Notes: a model not told the origin generated them from the sequence alone. Shown: positions 9,384 to 18,378, counted from the first letter of the stretch. The stretch: 64,000 nucleotides of DNA from Bacteroidota bacterium (GCA_029552825.1 JAKPDL010000151.1:23988-87987), one strand, 5' to 3'. Numbers and translations are program-made.

Positions 9384-10123
9384 TAGCTTTTACACTGATA
9401 ATTTTAATCTTAGTAACTGGTTGCACTGTTTCACGACAGATAACCAGTGATAAGGATAACAATTTTGATATTAATAAAATACTTTTAAATACATATAGTA
9501 AAAATTTAACTGATATAGGATTTTATATTCAGAAAGGGAGACTAACTGTGAAAGAAGGAAAGAGAAAAATTAACTTATATTATTCAATAAAATATAAACG
9601 GGAGAATATTTATCTGATATCCATAAGAGCATTAAATGGTTACGAAGCAGTAAGAATATTTCTAAATAATGATACGATTCTGGTTAATGACAGAATAAAT
9701 AATGAGCTATTATATGGAAAAAATACAGATTTTGAAAGGCTTACGGGAATACCCGCAGAGTTTTTAAAGGTATGCGTAGGAGATATTTTGAATTATAGTA
9801 AAGGAATAATAAGTGATGTTAATATTAATGGTGGAGAGGTTGTGATAAAAGGTTATATTAATGGGCTCGAAATTACTACGGAAATTAATTCCGACAGGAA
9901 TAAGGTAAGCAGTTTGAAGATGGCAAATATATCAAACGAAGAAGAAATAAGTGTAGAATACAAAAATTTCAAAGGCGAAAATCATGTAATACCAAAGGAT
10001 ATCAGAATATATGATTCGCAGCGTAAGGTAGAATTGAAAATGAGGAACCTGAAATATATTATACCATGGTATGGTGATATTGATTTTATACCAGGTTTAA
10101 ATTTCAAAAAAAGACATATATGA
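9362..10123 (+). CDS. DUF4292 family lipoprotein
   Basis: A 253-residue lipoprotein with lipobox VTGC (Cys21) and a predicted mostly beta body, matching the LolB/LolA-like fold proposed for DUF4292. Members are common in Bacteroidota and always lie near an EnvC-like gene; a role in outer-membrane lipoprotein handling is an inference from fold similarity. The start is a TTG inside the end of the TPR gene (22-base overlap); it is chosen because it gives a complete signal peptide and no ATG is available early enough. The EnvC-like gene follows after 9 bases. Confidence 0.82.
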   Translation: MYRTKKIIAFTLIILILVTGCTVSRQITSDKDNNFDINKILLNTYSKNLTDIGFYIQKGRLTVKEGKRKINLYYSIKYKRENIYLISIRALNGYEAVRIFLNNDTILVNDRINNELLYGKNTDFERLTGIPAEFLKVCVGDILNYSKGIISDVNINGGEVVIKGYINGLEITTEINSDRNKVSSLKMANISNEEEISVEYKNFKGENHVIPKDIRIYDSQRKVELKMRNLKYIIPWYGDIDFIPGLNFKKRHI

Positions 10124-10132
10124 ATTAATAAA

Positions 10133-11314
10133 ATGAAAGAAAAGGTTATAATCTGCGTTATATGCTTTTATTTAACCAGTAGTTTATTAGGACAAACAAG
10201 AAAAGAACTGGAGGAGCAAAAGAAAAAGACACTTGAAGAAGTCGCTTATGTTGACAATATGATAAAGGAGACAGCCAAAAGGAAAAGCAGTAGTTTAAAT
10301 GATTTAAGAATACTTAATAACAAAATAATTCTTCAACAAAATATAATTAACGATATACAAAAAGAAAGTGAAATTGTAAACGAAAGAATCAAATTAAATG
10401 AACTTGCCATAAAATTGATGGAAGAGGATTTAAAGAAAGTAAAGAAAGAGTATGAAAGGACTGTAATTAACACATACAAAGCAACTAAAGGATATCCATG
10501 GATAATATATGTTTTGTCTGCAAAGGATTTTAATCAAGGATACAAAAGGCTGAAATACTTGCAGCAATTAAGCAAATACAGAAGAAATGAAGCTGAAATA
10601 ATAATGCAATTAAAAATAGAAATTGAAAGAATTAAGGAAGGACTAGAAAATGATTATAATGAACTGAAAAAGTTAAAAGATAGCGAAGAGGGTCAGAAGG
10701 AGCTATTACTAAAAGAAGTAAATAGAAAGAAATATTTAGTACAGGATTTAACGAAAAGAGAAAAAGAATTAAAACAGGAACTAGAAAAGAAGAAAAAAAT
10801 CGCACAAAGAATTGAAAATGAAATTCTAAAAATTATAGAGGAAGAAAGGAAAAGGATAAATAAGACAGAAATTACACCAGAGGTAAAACTGGTAAGTGAA
10901 AATTTCGAAGGTAATAAAGGAAGATTACCATGGCCGGTTGAAAACGGAATAATTACCGGTAATTTTGGGCTTCAAAAGCATAAAGAACTGGCTTTTGTTA
11001 CGGAAAATAATCCTGGAATTGAAATAACAAGTTATGGACATACAATAGCAAGGAGTATTTTTGATGGAGAGGTTTCGAGAATTTTGACGATACCAGGAGC
11101 AAATATGGCAGTTATTATTAAGCATGGAATATATTATACAGTTTATCAAAATCTTGTAAATGTTAAAGTAAAGGTTGGTGACAAAGTTAGAACCAGGCAA
11201 GAAATTGGAGAAGTATACTGTGATGAAGAAAAGGGTAAAAAAGCAATATTAAAATTTATGATTTTCAAGGATAAATTAAAACTCGATCCTGAACAATGGA
11301 TTGTAAAGAAATAA
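10133..11314 (+). CDS. EnvC-like murein hydrolase activator (degenerate M23/LytM domain)
   Basis: A 393-residue exported protein: signal peptide (about 1-20, ending LLGQ), a long coiled coil (about 25-245, very rich in Lys, Glu and Leu), and a C-terminal LytM/M23 domain (about 265-393, starting LPWPVENGIITGNFG). The catalytic zinc ligands of M23 peptidases are missing: the usual H-x(3)-D segment reads NNPGIEI and the H-x-H segment reads YTVYQNL. This is the pattern of EnvC/NlpD-type proteins, which do not cut peptidoglycan themselves but activate amidases at the division site. It closes the flippase-dut-TPR-DUF4292 cluster. Periplasmic, probably in cell separation. Confidence 0.88.
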   Translation: MKEKVIICVICFYLTSSLLGQTRKELEEQKKKTLEEVAYVDNMIKETAKRKSSSLNDLRILNNKIILQQNIINDIQKESEIVNERIKLNELAIKLMEEDLKKVKKEYERTVINTYKATKGYPWIIYVLSAKDFNQGYKRLKYLQQLSKYRRNEAEIIMQLKIEIERIKEGLENDYNELKKLKDSEEGQKELLLKEVNRKKYLVQDLTKREKELKQELEKKKKIAQRIENEILKIIEEERKRINKTEITPEVKLVSENFEGNKGRLPWPVENGIITGNFGLQKHKELAFVTENNPGIEITSYGHTIARSIFDGEVSRILTIPGANMAVIIKHGIYYTVYQNLVNVKVKVGDKVRTRQEIGEVYCDEEKGKKAILKFMIFKDKLKLDPEQWIVKK

Positions 11315-11393
11315 ATAGAATAAGGTTCTTTGAATGAAAGTGAAACAAAAGTTTAATTTTAAAGTATAAAGTACTATGTATTAATATTTAAAA

Positions 11394-11795
11394 ATGCACA
11401 AAAAAATAAAAATAAGATCAGAGATAAAAAATTTGAGAATAGTTGAAAAAATAGTTGATGATATATCTGCTGAGATGGGTATAGATAGCAACTATTACGG
11501 TAAAATAATGGTTTCTACAATGGAAGCTGTAAATAATGCCATAGTACATGGGAATAAGTCGGATATAAATAAAGAGGTTGAAATTGAATTTGAATATAAA
11601 GGGATGGATTTGAAGGTTTCGGTTGAGGATGAAGGTAATGGATTTAATTATAATGAAATACCTGACCCAACACTGCCTGAAAATATTGAAAAGTTAACAG
11701 GAAGAGGAGTTTTTCTTATGAGAAAGCTCGCAGATGAAGTTAGATTCAATGAGAAAGGAAACAAGGTTACATTGATATTTAATAAAGTTAAATAG
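11394..11795 (+). CDS. RsbW-like ATP-binding protein (anti-sigma factor / serine kinase type)
   Basis: A 133-residue single-domain GHKL ATPase of the HATPase_c_2 group. The N-box (AVNNAIVHGNKSD), the G1 box (VEDEGNGFN) and the G2-like segment (GRGVFLMRKLADEV) are all present. Related proteins (RsbW, SpoIIAB) bind sigma factors and phosphorylate anti-anti-sigma proteins, but no STAS partner or sigma gene is in the window, so the partner is unknown. In this phylum the gene often precedes ybeY. Its TAG stop overlaps the GTG start of ybeY by one base, so the two are translationally coupled. Confidence 0.88.
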   Translation: MHKKIKIRSEIKNLRIVEKIVDDISAEMGIDSNYYGKIMVSTMEAVNNAIVHGNKSDINKEVEIEFEYKGMDLKVSVEDEGNGFNYNEIPDPTLPENIEKLTGRGVFLMRKLADEVRFNEKGNKVTLIFNKVK

Positions 11796-12208
11796 TGAGA
11801 TTTTTCTATTATCAAGTAAAGTACAGAATTAAAAATAGCAGGAAGTTATTAAAGAGTTTGGAAGAGGTCATCAGAAATTATAATTATATACCTGGTGACC
11901 TCAATTATATTATTACAAACAACAGAGAGATAAAAGAACTTAATAAGAAATTTCTAAAACATAATTATGCAACAGATGTAATAAGCTTTAAATATGATGA
12001 GGGAAATGTTATAAATGGTGAAGTTTATATAAGCATTGAAAAAGTAAAAGCAAATGCCAGGAAATATCGAGTATCTGTTAAGAATGAGTTAGAAAGAGTG
12101 TTAATTCACGGAACTCTTCATTTATGTGGATTCCTTGATTATAATGAAAAGGAAAGGGAAAAGATGAGAAGTGAGGAAAATCTGTGGATAGAAAAATTTG
12201 GAGATTAA
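11795..12208 (+). CDS. ybeY: Endoribonuclease / rRNA maturation factor YbeY
   Basis: A 137-residue YbeY, which acts in 16S rRNA 3'-end maturation and ribosome quality control in the cytosol. The family signature is H-x3-H-x5-H; here it is [11 protein letters not shown], so the third zinc-ligand position (115) is Asp while His105 and His109 are kept. Asp can bind zinc, and I believe this replacement is frequent in the phylum, but I could not check. The start is GTG overlapping the previous stop (TAGTG). mnmG begins 3 bases downstream, an arrangement common in Bacteroidota. Confidence 0.93.
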   Translation: MRFFYYQVKYRIKNSRKLLKSLEEVIRNYNYIPGDLNYIITNNREIKELNKKFLKHNYATDVISFKYDEGNVINGEVYISIEKVKANARKYRVSVKNELERVLIHGTLHLCGFLDYNEKEREKMRSEENLWIEKFGD

Positions 12209-12210
12209 TT

Positions 12211-14085
12211 ATGGAATTCAATTATGATATTGTAGTAGTAGGTGGTGGGCATGCTGGATGTGAAGCAGCTCATATTGCAGCAAAAATGGGTGCTAGAACT
12301 GTGCTGATAACGATGGACATGACGAAATTTGCTCAAATGTCATGCAATCCTGCAATGGGTGGAATAGCCAAAGGCCAGATTATAAGAGAAATTGATGCAT
12401 TAGGAGGAATGAGCGGGATTATAACAGATAAAAGTATGATACAATTCAGGATGTTGAATAGATCGAAGGGACCTGCAATGTGGAGTCCGAGGGCGCAATG
12501 CGATAGACAAATGTTCTCAAGAGAATGGAGAAAGGTACTTGAAAATACTGAAAATCTTTATATATGGCAAGAACCTGTAGTTAAAGTCATTATACAGGAG
12601 AATAAAGTAAATGGAATAGAAACAATATCAGGAACAAAATTTAATTCAAAAGCTGTTATTATAACTGCGGGAACATTTTTAAATGGTTTAATACATGTAG
12701 GATTAAAAAATTATCAGGGAGGAAGAACCGGAGAATTGGCGTCAACTGGTTTAAGTGATCAATTAAGAGATGAAGGATTCATTGTAGGAAGGTTAAAAAC
12801 AGGGACAAGTGCAAGAATTGATGGTAGGAGCTTGAATTTTTCGAAAATGATTGAGCAAAAGGGTGACGGAGATGGAAGATGTTTTTCTTTTATGCATAAT
12901 AAGTTATTTATTAAAAATGAAAAAAGTTGTTATATAACTTATACTAATGAAGAAGTACATGAAGAGTTAAGAAAGGGATTGAAATTTAGTCCTTTGTATA
13001 CAGGAATAATAAAAGGAAGAGGTCCAAGATATTGTCCAAGCATAGAAGATAAAATCGTAACGTTTAAAGAAAAGAAATCACATCAAATGTTTATAGAGCC
13101 TGAAGGATGGGAAACAAATGAATATTATATAAATGGATTTGCTAGTAGCTTGCCGCTTGATGTTCAATTGAAAGCGTTAAGAAAAATACCAGGTCTTGAA
13201 AATGTTGAAATTTTCAGGCCTGGATACGCAATAGAATATGATTATTTTCCACCAACGCAATTAAAACATAACCTTGAAACGAAATTGGTTGATGGATTAT
13301 TTTTTGCAGGACAGGTAAATGGTACCACAGGCTATGAAGAAGCCGCAGCGCAAGGATTAATAGCAGGGATAAATGCTGTTTTAAAAATTAAAGGAAAGAA
13401 ACCATTTGTGATGACAAGAGATGAATCATATATAGGAGTTTTAATTGATGATCTGGTCATAAAAGGGATTGATGAACCTTATAGGATGTTTACTTCAAGA
13501 GCTGAATACAGAATACTTCTTAGACAGGATAACGCTGACGAAAGATTAACACGAAAAGGATATGAACTGGGAACAATTGGAGAAGATAGAATAAGAAGAT
13601 TAGAGGAGAAAGAAGAAATGGTAAATGAAATTATCGAGTTTGTAAAAAAAGAAAGCATTGAACCAGAAAAGATAAATGAATTTTTAACGCAAAAGGAAAC
13701 CTCATGCTTAATACAAAAAACAAAATTGATAAATATAGCACTAAGACCTCAAATCGGTTTAAAGGAATTACTGGAAAGGGTAAGGAAAGCAAAAGATCTA
13801 AAGGCTTTAAAATCGGAAAGAGTTGATGAAATATTTGAATGTGCCGAAATTAAGATAAAATATGAAGGATATATTAAAAGAGAGAGACAAATTGCTGATA
13901 AAATAAAGAGGCTGGAAACATTAAGAATTCCAGAAGACATAAATTATAATGAATTATTATCAATATCAACAGAAGGAAGACAAAAGTTGAACCGGATAAG
14001 ACCAGAGACCATTGGTCAGGCAAGCAGAATTAGTGGTGTTTCACCTTCAGATATCAATGTTTTGCTTATGTATCTGGGGAGATAA
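12211..14085 (+). CDS. mnmG: tRNA uridine-5-carboxymethylaminomethyl modification enzyme MnmG (GidA)
   Basis: A 624-residue FAD-dependent enzyme which, with MnmE, installs the carboxymethylaminomethyl group on U34 of certain tRNAs. The dinucleotide-binding motif [13 protein letters not shown] is at the N terminus, followed by the family blocks [18 protein letters not shown] and [16 protein letters not shown], and the C-terminal helical MnmE-binding domain ending in [16 protein letters not shown] chose the ATG at 12211, three bases after ybeY and preceded by GGAG; a GTG at 12184 would add nine residues overlapping ybeY and precede the conserved start. The stop codon lies inside the parS palindrome. 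In many bacteria gidA lies close to oriC. Confidence 0.97.
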   Translation: MEFNYDIVVVGGGHAGCEAAHIAAKMGARTVLITMDMTKFAQMSCNPAMGGIAKGQIIREIDALGGMSGIITDKSMIQFRMLNRSKGPAMWSPRAQCDRQMFSREWRKVLENTENLYIWQEPVVKVIIQENKVNGIETISGTKFNSKAVIITAGTFLNGLIHVGLKNYQGGRTGELASTGLSDQLRDEGFIVGRLKTGTSARIDGRSLNFSKMIEQKGDGDGRCFSFMHNKLFIKNEKSCYITYTNEEVHEELRKGLKFSPLYTGIIKGRGPRYCPSIEDKIVTFKEKKSHQMFIEPEGWETNEYYINGFASSLPLDVQLKALRKIPGLENVEIFRPGYAIEYDYFPPTQLKHNLETKLVDGLFFAGQVNGTTGYEEAAAQGLIAGINAVLKIKGKKPFVMTRDESYIGVLIDDLVIKGIDEPYRMFTSRAEYRILLRQDNADERLTRKGYELGTIGEDRIRRLEEKEEMVNEIIEFVKKESIEPEKINEFLTQKETSCLIQKTKLINIALRPQIGLKELLERVRKAKDLKALKSERVDEIFECAEIKIKYEGYIKRERQIADKIKRLETLRIPEDINYNELLSISTEGRQKLNRIRPETIGQASRISGVSPSDINVLLMYLGR

Positions 14086-14086
14086 A

Positions 14087-14102
14087 TGTTCCACGTGGAA
14101 CA
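14087..14102. promoter_or_regulatory. parS: parS centromere site 1 (ParB-binding palindrome)
   Basis: TGTTCCACGTGGAACA is a perfect 16-base palindrome and an exact match to the bacterial chromosomal parS consensus TGTTnCACGTGnAACA. The symmetry extends without mismatch to 22 bases (14084-14105), taking in the mnmG stop codon. Known role: ParB loads here as a CTP-dependent clamp and spreads, and ParA/SMC then separate and organise the origin region. A run of seven T follows (14103-14109), so in RNA the same palindrome could also act as a terminator for mnmG. Confidence 0.9.
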
Positions 14103-14129
14103 TTTTTTTAAATTTTAAAATTTATTTTC

Positions 14130-15746
14130 ATGATATCTGGCAATTTGATAGATATTTTCGAAAGAACAATATACCCTGCTGAGATTGAGATAGAGAACGG
14201 CAGGATAAGAAAGATAAAGAGAAAAGAAAGAAATGAGGAATTTTACATAATACCCGGACTAATTGATTCCCATATCCATATAGAGAGTTCAATGTGTACA
14301 CCGGGGTCATTTTCTGAAGAAGCTGTTTCACGTGGAACAACAGCAGTAGTTTCTGACCCTCATGAAATAGCAAATGTTCTGGGTATTGCTGGAGTTAATT
14401 TTATGATTGAAGATGGACTGAAGGTTCCCTTGAAGTTCTTCTTCGGAGCACCTTCGTGTGTACCAGCCACACCTTTTGAAACTTCAGGAGCTGAAATCGG
14501 AATAAACGATATTGATATGCTCCTGAGCAAACCAGAGATAAAATATCTGGCCGAAATGATGAATTTCCCAGGTGTTATTTATGAAGATAAAGATGTATTA
14601 AGCAAAATAAAAATTGCCCATAAATATAAAAAGCCAGTTGACGGACATGCACCCGGATTATCAGGAGATAACCTGAGAAAATATATTGAGGCTGGTATTT
14701 CTACCGATCATGAATGTGTGACCCTTGAGGAAGCTAAAGAAAAAATAGGCCTTGGAATGAAGGTCATGATTCGTGAAGGAAGCGCTGCAAGAAATCTGGA
14801 TTCTTTAAAGGAACTAATAAGAACAAATCCGGATATGGTCATGTTATGTAGTGACGACCTGCATCCGGAGATGCTTGCAAGAAGGCACATTGGACTACTT
14901 GTTGCACAACTTGTAAATGAAGGTTTTGACCTCTTTGATGTTATACGACTGTGCACCTTAAACCCTACCCGGCACTACAAACTTGAAACCGGACTTCTCA
15001 GAGAAGGCGACCCGGCAGATTTTATTATTGTTGATACTCCTTACAGAATGAATGTTCTGGAGACCTGGATAAACGGGGAGAAAGTCTTCGATCGTGGTAA
15101 ACTACTTTATGAATATAAAGGAGGAACTCCTGCAAACAAATTCAATTGTTCTGAAATAACAACCCAACAAATTTCAGTAAAGATCAGCGGAAACCAGATC
15201 CGTGTAATAGAAGCATTTGATGGACAAATTTTTACAAAAGAAGTAATTGTGCCGGTAAGAAATGATTCATTTATAACTCAAAATCCTTCTGAAGATCTCC
15301 TGAAAATTGTTGTTAAGGACAGATATAATGACTCTTCCCTTGCGGTAGGTTTTATAAAAGGCTTCGGGCTCAAAAAGGGTGCGTTTGCAAGCTCTGTAGC
15401 ACACGACAGCCATAACATCATTTGTGTTGGTACAAATGATAATGATATAGTAAATGCAATAAACGCAATTATTAAACTACGGGGAGGACTATCTGTTGCA
15501 GCGGGTAGTAATATAGAAACGCTTTCGCTACCCATTGCTGGAATAATGTCTGACAGACCGGTAAAAGAGATAGCTGGAAAATACGAAATATTGTCGGGAA
15601 TCGTAAAAGAACTCGGCTGCCAGCTTGAAGCACCCTTTATGACACTATCTTTCATGGCACTGCTTGTAATACCTGAACTTAAGTTAAGTGATCGTGGCCT
15701 GTTTGATTCAAAACAGTTCAAATTTGTTCCCCTCACAGTTAGCTGA
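14130..15746 (+). CDS. ade: Adenine deaminase
   Basis: A 538-residue amidohydrolase that converts adenine to hypoxanthine in purine salvage. Metal-binding HIH (His48 and His50 in PGLIDSHIHIESS), the SDPHEIANV block, the VDGHAPGL segment and the DHECVTLEEA segment are typical of adenine deaminase, as is the C-terminal domain with SVAHDSHN. Length is slightly short of the usual 550-590 residues but all blocks are present. It lies between mnmG and uvrC, a slot often held by apt in Bacteroidales. The second parS site lies within codons 65-70. Base composition is clearly less AT-rich than in mnmG. Confidence 0.94.
   Translation: MISGNLIDIFERTIYPAEIEIENGRIRKIKRKERNEEFYIIPGLIDSHIHIESSMCTPGSFSEEAVSRGTTAVVSDPHEIANVLGIAGVNFMIEDGLKVPLKFFFGAPSCVPATPFETSGAEIGINDIDMLLSKPEIKYLAEMMNFPGVIYEDKDVLSKIKIAHKYKKPVDGHAPGLSGDNLRKYIEAGISTDHECVTLEEAKEKIGLGMKVMIREGSAARNLDSLKELIRTNPDMVMLCSDDLHPEMLARRHIGLLVAQLVNEGFDLFDVIRLCTLNPTRHYKLETGLLREGDPADFIIVDTPYRMNVLETWINGEKVFDRGKLLYEYKGGTPANKFNCSEITTQQISVKISGNQIRVIEAFDGQIFTKEVIVPVRNDSFITQNPSEDLLKIVVKDRYNDSSLAVGFIKGFGLKKGAFASSVAHDSHNIICVGTNDNDIVNAINAIIKLRGGLSVAAGSNIETLSLPIAGIMSDRPVKEIAGKYEILSGIVKELGCQLEAPFMTLSFMALLVIPELKLSDRGLFDSKQFKFVPLTVS
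14324..14339. promoter_or_regulatory. parS: parS centromere site 2, inside the adenine deaminase gene
   Basis: TGTTTCACGTGGAACA matches the parS consensus TGTTnCACGTGnAACA at every fixed position; the two arms differ at one base. It lies 237 bases (centre to centre) from parS site 1 and encodes Val-Ser-Arg-Gly-Thr of the deaminase, so the site is fitted into a coding frame, as is usual for chromosomal parS sites. Confidence 0.85.
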
Positions 15747-15832
15747 TATTTTCTGATATTTTAAAGATTAATGCATTGTAATTCAACATAATAACAATTA
15801 GATGCTGAATTACAGGAAAGTAATTATTTTAG

Positions 15833-15840
15833 TATTTTTG
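15833..15840 (+). promoter_or_regulatory. Probable -7 promoter element for uvrC
   Basis: TATTTTTG matches TAnnTTTG and ends 17 bases before the uvrC ATG, predicting a leader of about 12 bases. No -33 TTTG is seen. The 111-base gap after ade otherwise holds only AT-rich sequence. Confidence 0.4.
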
Positions 15841-15857
15841 CATGCAACTGGTTAATA

Positions 15858-17663
15858 ATGACAATAGATCCGAAATCAATACTGCCAGTGCTTCCTTCAA
15901 AGCCAGGAGTATATCAGTTTCTGGATTCCTCGGGCAGGATATTATATGTAGGAAAAGCACGTAATCTCAAAAAGAGAATAAGCTCATATTTTTCAAAAAG
16001 ACAGCCGGGAAAAACAGCTGTAATGCTGAGCCACGCAGCTTCGCTTCACCATATTGTTACAGAAACTGAATCAGATGCCCTGCTGCTCGAAAATAATCTG
16101 ATTAAGAAACATCAACCCAGATATAACATTCTTCTTAAAGATGATAAAACATATCCATGGATTTGTGTTAAGAAAGAACCGTTTCCAAGAATTTTCAGTA
16201 CCCGCAAAGTTATACGCGACGGGTCGGAATATTTCGGTCCTTATACTTCAGTTCAAATGGTCAAAACAATACTGGACCTTGTAAGACAACTTTATCCTTT
16301 GAGGACCTGTAATCTGAGTCTTACTGAAAATAATATAAAAAAAGGAAAATTCAAAGCATGTCTCGAATATCATATTGGAAGATGTAAAGCCCCATGTATT
16401 GGATTGCAGACGGCAGAAGATTATAGTTTCAGCATTTCACAGATCCGGGACATTATTAAAGGCAATATTTCCGAGGTGATAAATCATCTCGAAGCTCTTA
16501 TGAAATCTTATGCCTCTGAGCTTAGATTTGAAGATGCTCAGAGGGTAAAAGAAAAAATAGAACTGCTTTCAAGATACAGAAGTAAATCAGTGATTGTAAG
16601 TACGTTTATCAGAAATGTTGATGTTTTCGGATATGCTGAAGATAATAACAGGGCTTATATTAATTATTTGAGAGTACATAATGGCGCTGTAATACAGGCT
16701 TTTACACTAGAAATTCAAAGTCGTCTGGAGGAGGAAAAGGAGACTCTTCTCGGGCTTGGTATTACTGAAATAAAACAGAAGATATCAAGTAATGCCAGAG
16801 AAGCAATAGTGCCTTTTTTACCTGATTTTCCTGAGCCAGGTATAAAATATACAGTGCCTGCGGCCGGTGAAAAACGTAAACTGCTTGAACTTGCTGTCAG
16901 AAATGCTATGTATTACAGGCAGGAGCAACAAAAGCGAAGGGAGGAAAGGGAGAGGGAAAAAGAAAAAAAATCAAAACTTGAAAAGGTTAAAGCAGACTTA
17001 CACCTGCCTTTAATTCCCAAACATATTGAATGTTTTGATAATTCCAATCTCATGGGAGAAAACCCGGTCGCAGCATGCGTTGTTTTCAGAAACGGAATCC
17101 CTTCAAAATCAGAATACCGGCATTATAATATAAAAACAGTGAAAGGTCCCGATGATTACTCTTCAATGGAAGAGATCGTTTATCGGCGGTATAGCAGAAT
17201 GCTTGATGAGAATCAGTCTTTGCCCGACCTGGTAATAATTGACGGTGGAAAAGGACAGTTGAATGCCGCATTGAAAAGCCTTGAAAAACTTAATCTCGAG
17301 ACCAAAATACCAGTTATAGGCATTGCTAAAAAGCTGGAAGAGATATATTTTCCAGGTGATTCACTTCCTTTTTACCTTGATAAAACTTCATATACCCTGC
17401 GCCTTATTCAGCAAATAAGAAATGAAGCCCACCGGTTCGGATTAAGTTTTCACCGGAAAAAAAGATCCATGCAAATGATATTTTCAGAACTGGACAATAT
17501 AAAAGGAATAGGCCCTAAAACAAAAGAGATTCTAATGAAACATTTTAATTCAATTGATGATATTAAAAGTGCCCCTGGACAGGAAATTGAAAAACTTATA
17601 GGCAAATCAAAAGCCAGAATATTACGAAACCACTTTTCAGCTAATACCCGGAATGAAACATAA
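15858..17663 (+). CDS. uvrC: Excinuclease ABC subunit C
   Basis: A 601-residue UvrC, the dual-incision nuclease of nucleotide excision repair, which cuts on both sides of a lesion in the UvrB-DNA complex. The order of domains is normal: GIY-YIG nuclease (about 13-95, GVYQFLD...ILYVGKARNLKKRI), cysteine-containing linker (CLEYHIGRCKAPC), UVR UvrB-binding motif (about 205-240), RNase H-like nuclease (HIECFDNSNLMGENPVA and VIIDGGKGQLNAAL) and C-terminal helix-hairpin-helix (IKGIGPKTKEILMKHF). Cytosolic. It appears to have its own promoter. Confidence 0.97.
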   Translation: MTIDPKSILPVLPSKPGVYQFLDSSGRILYVGKARNLKKRISSYFSKRQPGKTAVMLSHAASLHHIVTETESDALLLENNLIKKHQPRYNILLKDDKTYPWICVKKEPFPRIFSTRKVIRDGSEYFGPYTSVQMVKTILDLVRQLYPLRTCNLSLTENNIKKGKFKACLEYHIGRCKAPCIGLQTAEDYSFSISQIRDIIKGNISEVINHLEALMKSYASELRFEDAQRVKEKIELLSRYRSKSVIVSTFIRNVDVFGYAEDNNRAYINYLRVHNGAVIQAFTLEIQSRLEEEKETLLGLGITEIKQKISSNAREAIVPFLPDFPEPGIKYTVPAAGEKRKLLELAVRNAMYYRQEQQKRREEREREKEKKSKLEKVKADLHLPLIPKHIECFDNSNLMGENPVAACVVFRNGIPSKSEYRHYNIKTVKGPDDYSSMEEIVYRRYSRMLDENQSLPDLVIIDGGKGQLNAALKSLEKLNLETKIPVIGIAKKLEEIYFPGDSLPFYLDKTSYTLRLIQQIRNEAHRFGLSFHRKKRSMQMIFSELDNIKGIGPKTKEILMKHFNSIDDIKSAPGQEIEKLIGKSKARILRNHFSANTRNET

Positions 17664-17760
17664 TTCGACTTTCGACCAGATAGATACCAATATACCGATT
17701 AAGTATATGGAAATATTATAAGATTAAATGAATGGTCAATTATCAGTTTTGCACTATAAA

Positions 17761-18378
17761 TCAACTAATCTTCAATTTTATGCCAAGAGCTTCCTCAAGC
17801 TTTTCTTTAAGAACTTCTGGACTGTCAAGATGAATTGCTTTAATGCCAAGTTTTTCAGCTGCCCCTGCATTAATATCTGAATCATCAATAAACAGAGACT
17901 CTTCCGGTTTGAGCATATATTTATCAAGAAATATTCTGAAAATTCTTTTGTCGGGCTTTGAAGCGTTAAGCCTTGCCGAAATTTCTCCACCGTCAAAAAA
18001 CATGAAAAAGTTGTATTTGTTTTTCACCTCATCGAAAATATCATCAGGGAAGTTTGACAGATAATAGAGTCTGTAGCCTCTTTTTTTAAGCTCCGGAAGG
18101 AGTTTGGCATTATTATGGATGGGAGATATTATTTTCAGCCTTAAATCAAATATGGCCCTTATTTCGCTTTCAGAAAGGGTAGATTTTTTTGCTATTATTT
18201 TTATTGCCTGTGGAGTGGTTATATCTCCATTATCCAGCTTAAGCCACTCCTCACTGTGAAAAACATCCTTAAGTATGAGGCTAATTTCTGTATCTTTATA
18301 ACCTGCATTTTTCAAATAATCAGCTGGTTTCCAGTTTATCAGAACATTACCTAGATCAAATATTATTGCTTTTATCAT
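17761..18378 (-). CDS. HAD-superfamily phosphatase, YihX-like
   Basis: A 205-residue HAD hydrolase. Motif I reads IIFDLGNVLINW: the nucleophile Asp is present, and Gly stands where the acid/base Asp usually is, as also seen in YihX-type glucose-1-phosphatases. Motif II is YYLSNF, and motif IV is FIDDSDINAGAAEKLG. The substrate is unknown; a sugar phosphate is plausible from the similarity and from the coupling to phosphofructokinase. The ATG at 18378 is chosen because it forms an ATGA overlap with the phosphofructokinase stop; an upstream start at 18429 would add an unconserved tail inside that gene. Confidence 0.88.
   Translation of the reverse strand: MIKAIIFDLGNVLINWKPADYLKNAGYKDTEISLILKDVFHSEEWLKLDNGDITTPQAIKIIAKKSTLSESEIRAIFDLRLKIISPIHNNAKLLPELKKRGYRLYYLSNFPDDIFDEVKNKYNFFMFFDGGEISARLNASKPDKRIFRIFLDKYMLKPEESLFIDDSDINAGAAEKLGIKAIHLDSPEVLKEKLEEALGIKLKIS

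Noticed and set aside
12183..12191. TGTGGATAG, one mismatch from a reverse DnaA box, just before mnmG
   Set aside because: Single near-match inside the end of ybeY; too weak to call an origin even though parS and mnmG are near.
12184..12210. GTG start for mnmG at 12184
   Set aside because: It would overlap ybeY by 25 bases and add nine residues that do not belong to the family; the ATG at 12211 with GGAG in front is better.
15278..15736. Long open frame of 152 codons on the minus strand inside ade
   Set aside because: Its sequence has no recognisable domain and lies wholly inside a well-supported gene on the other strand, so it is a shadow.
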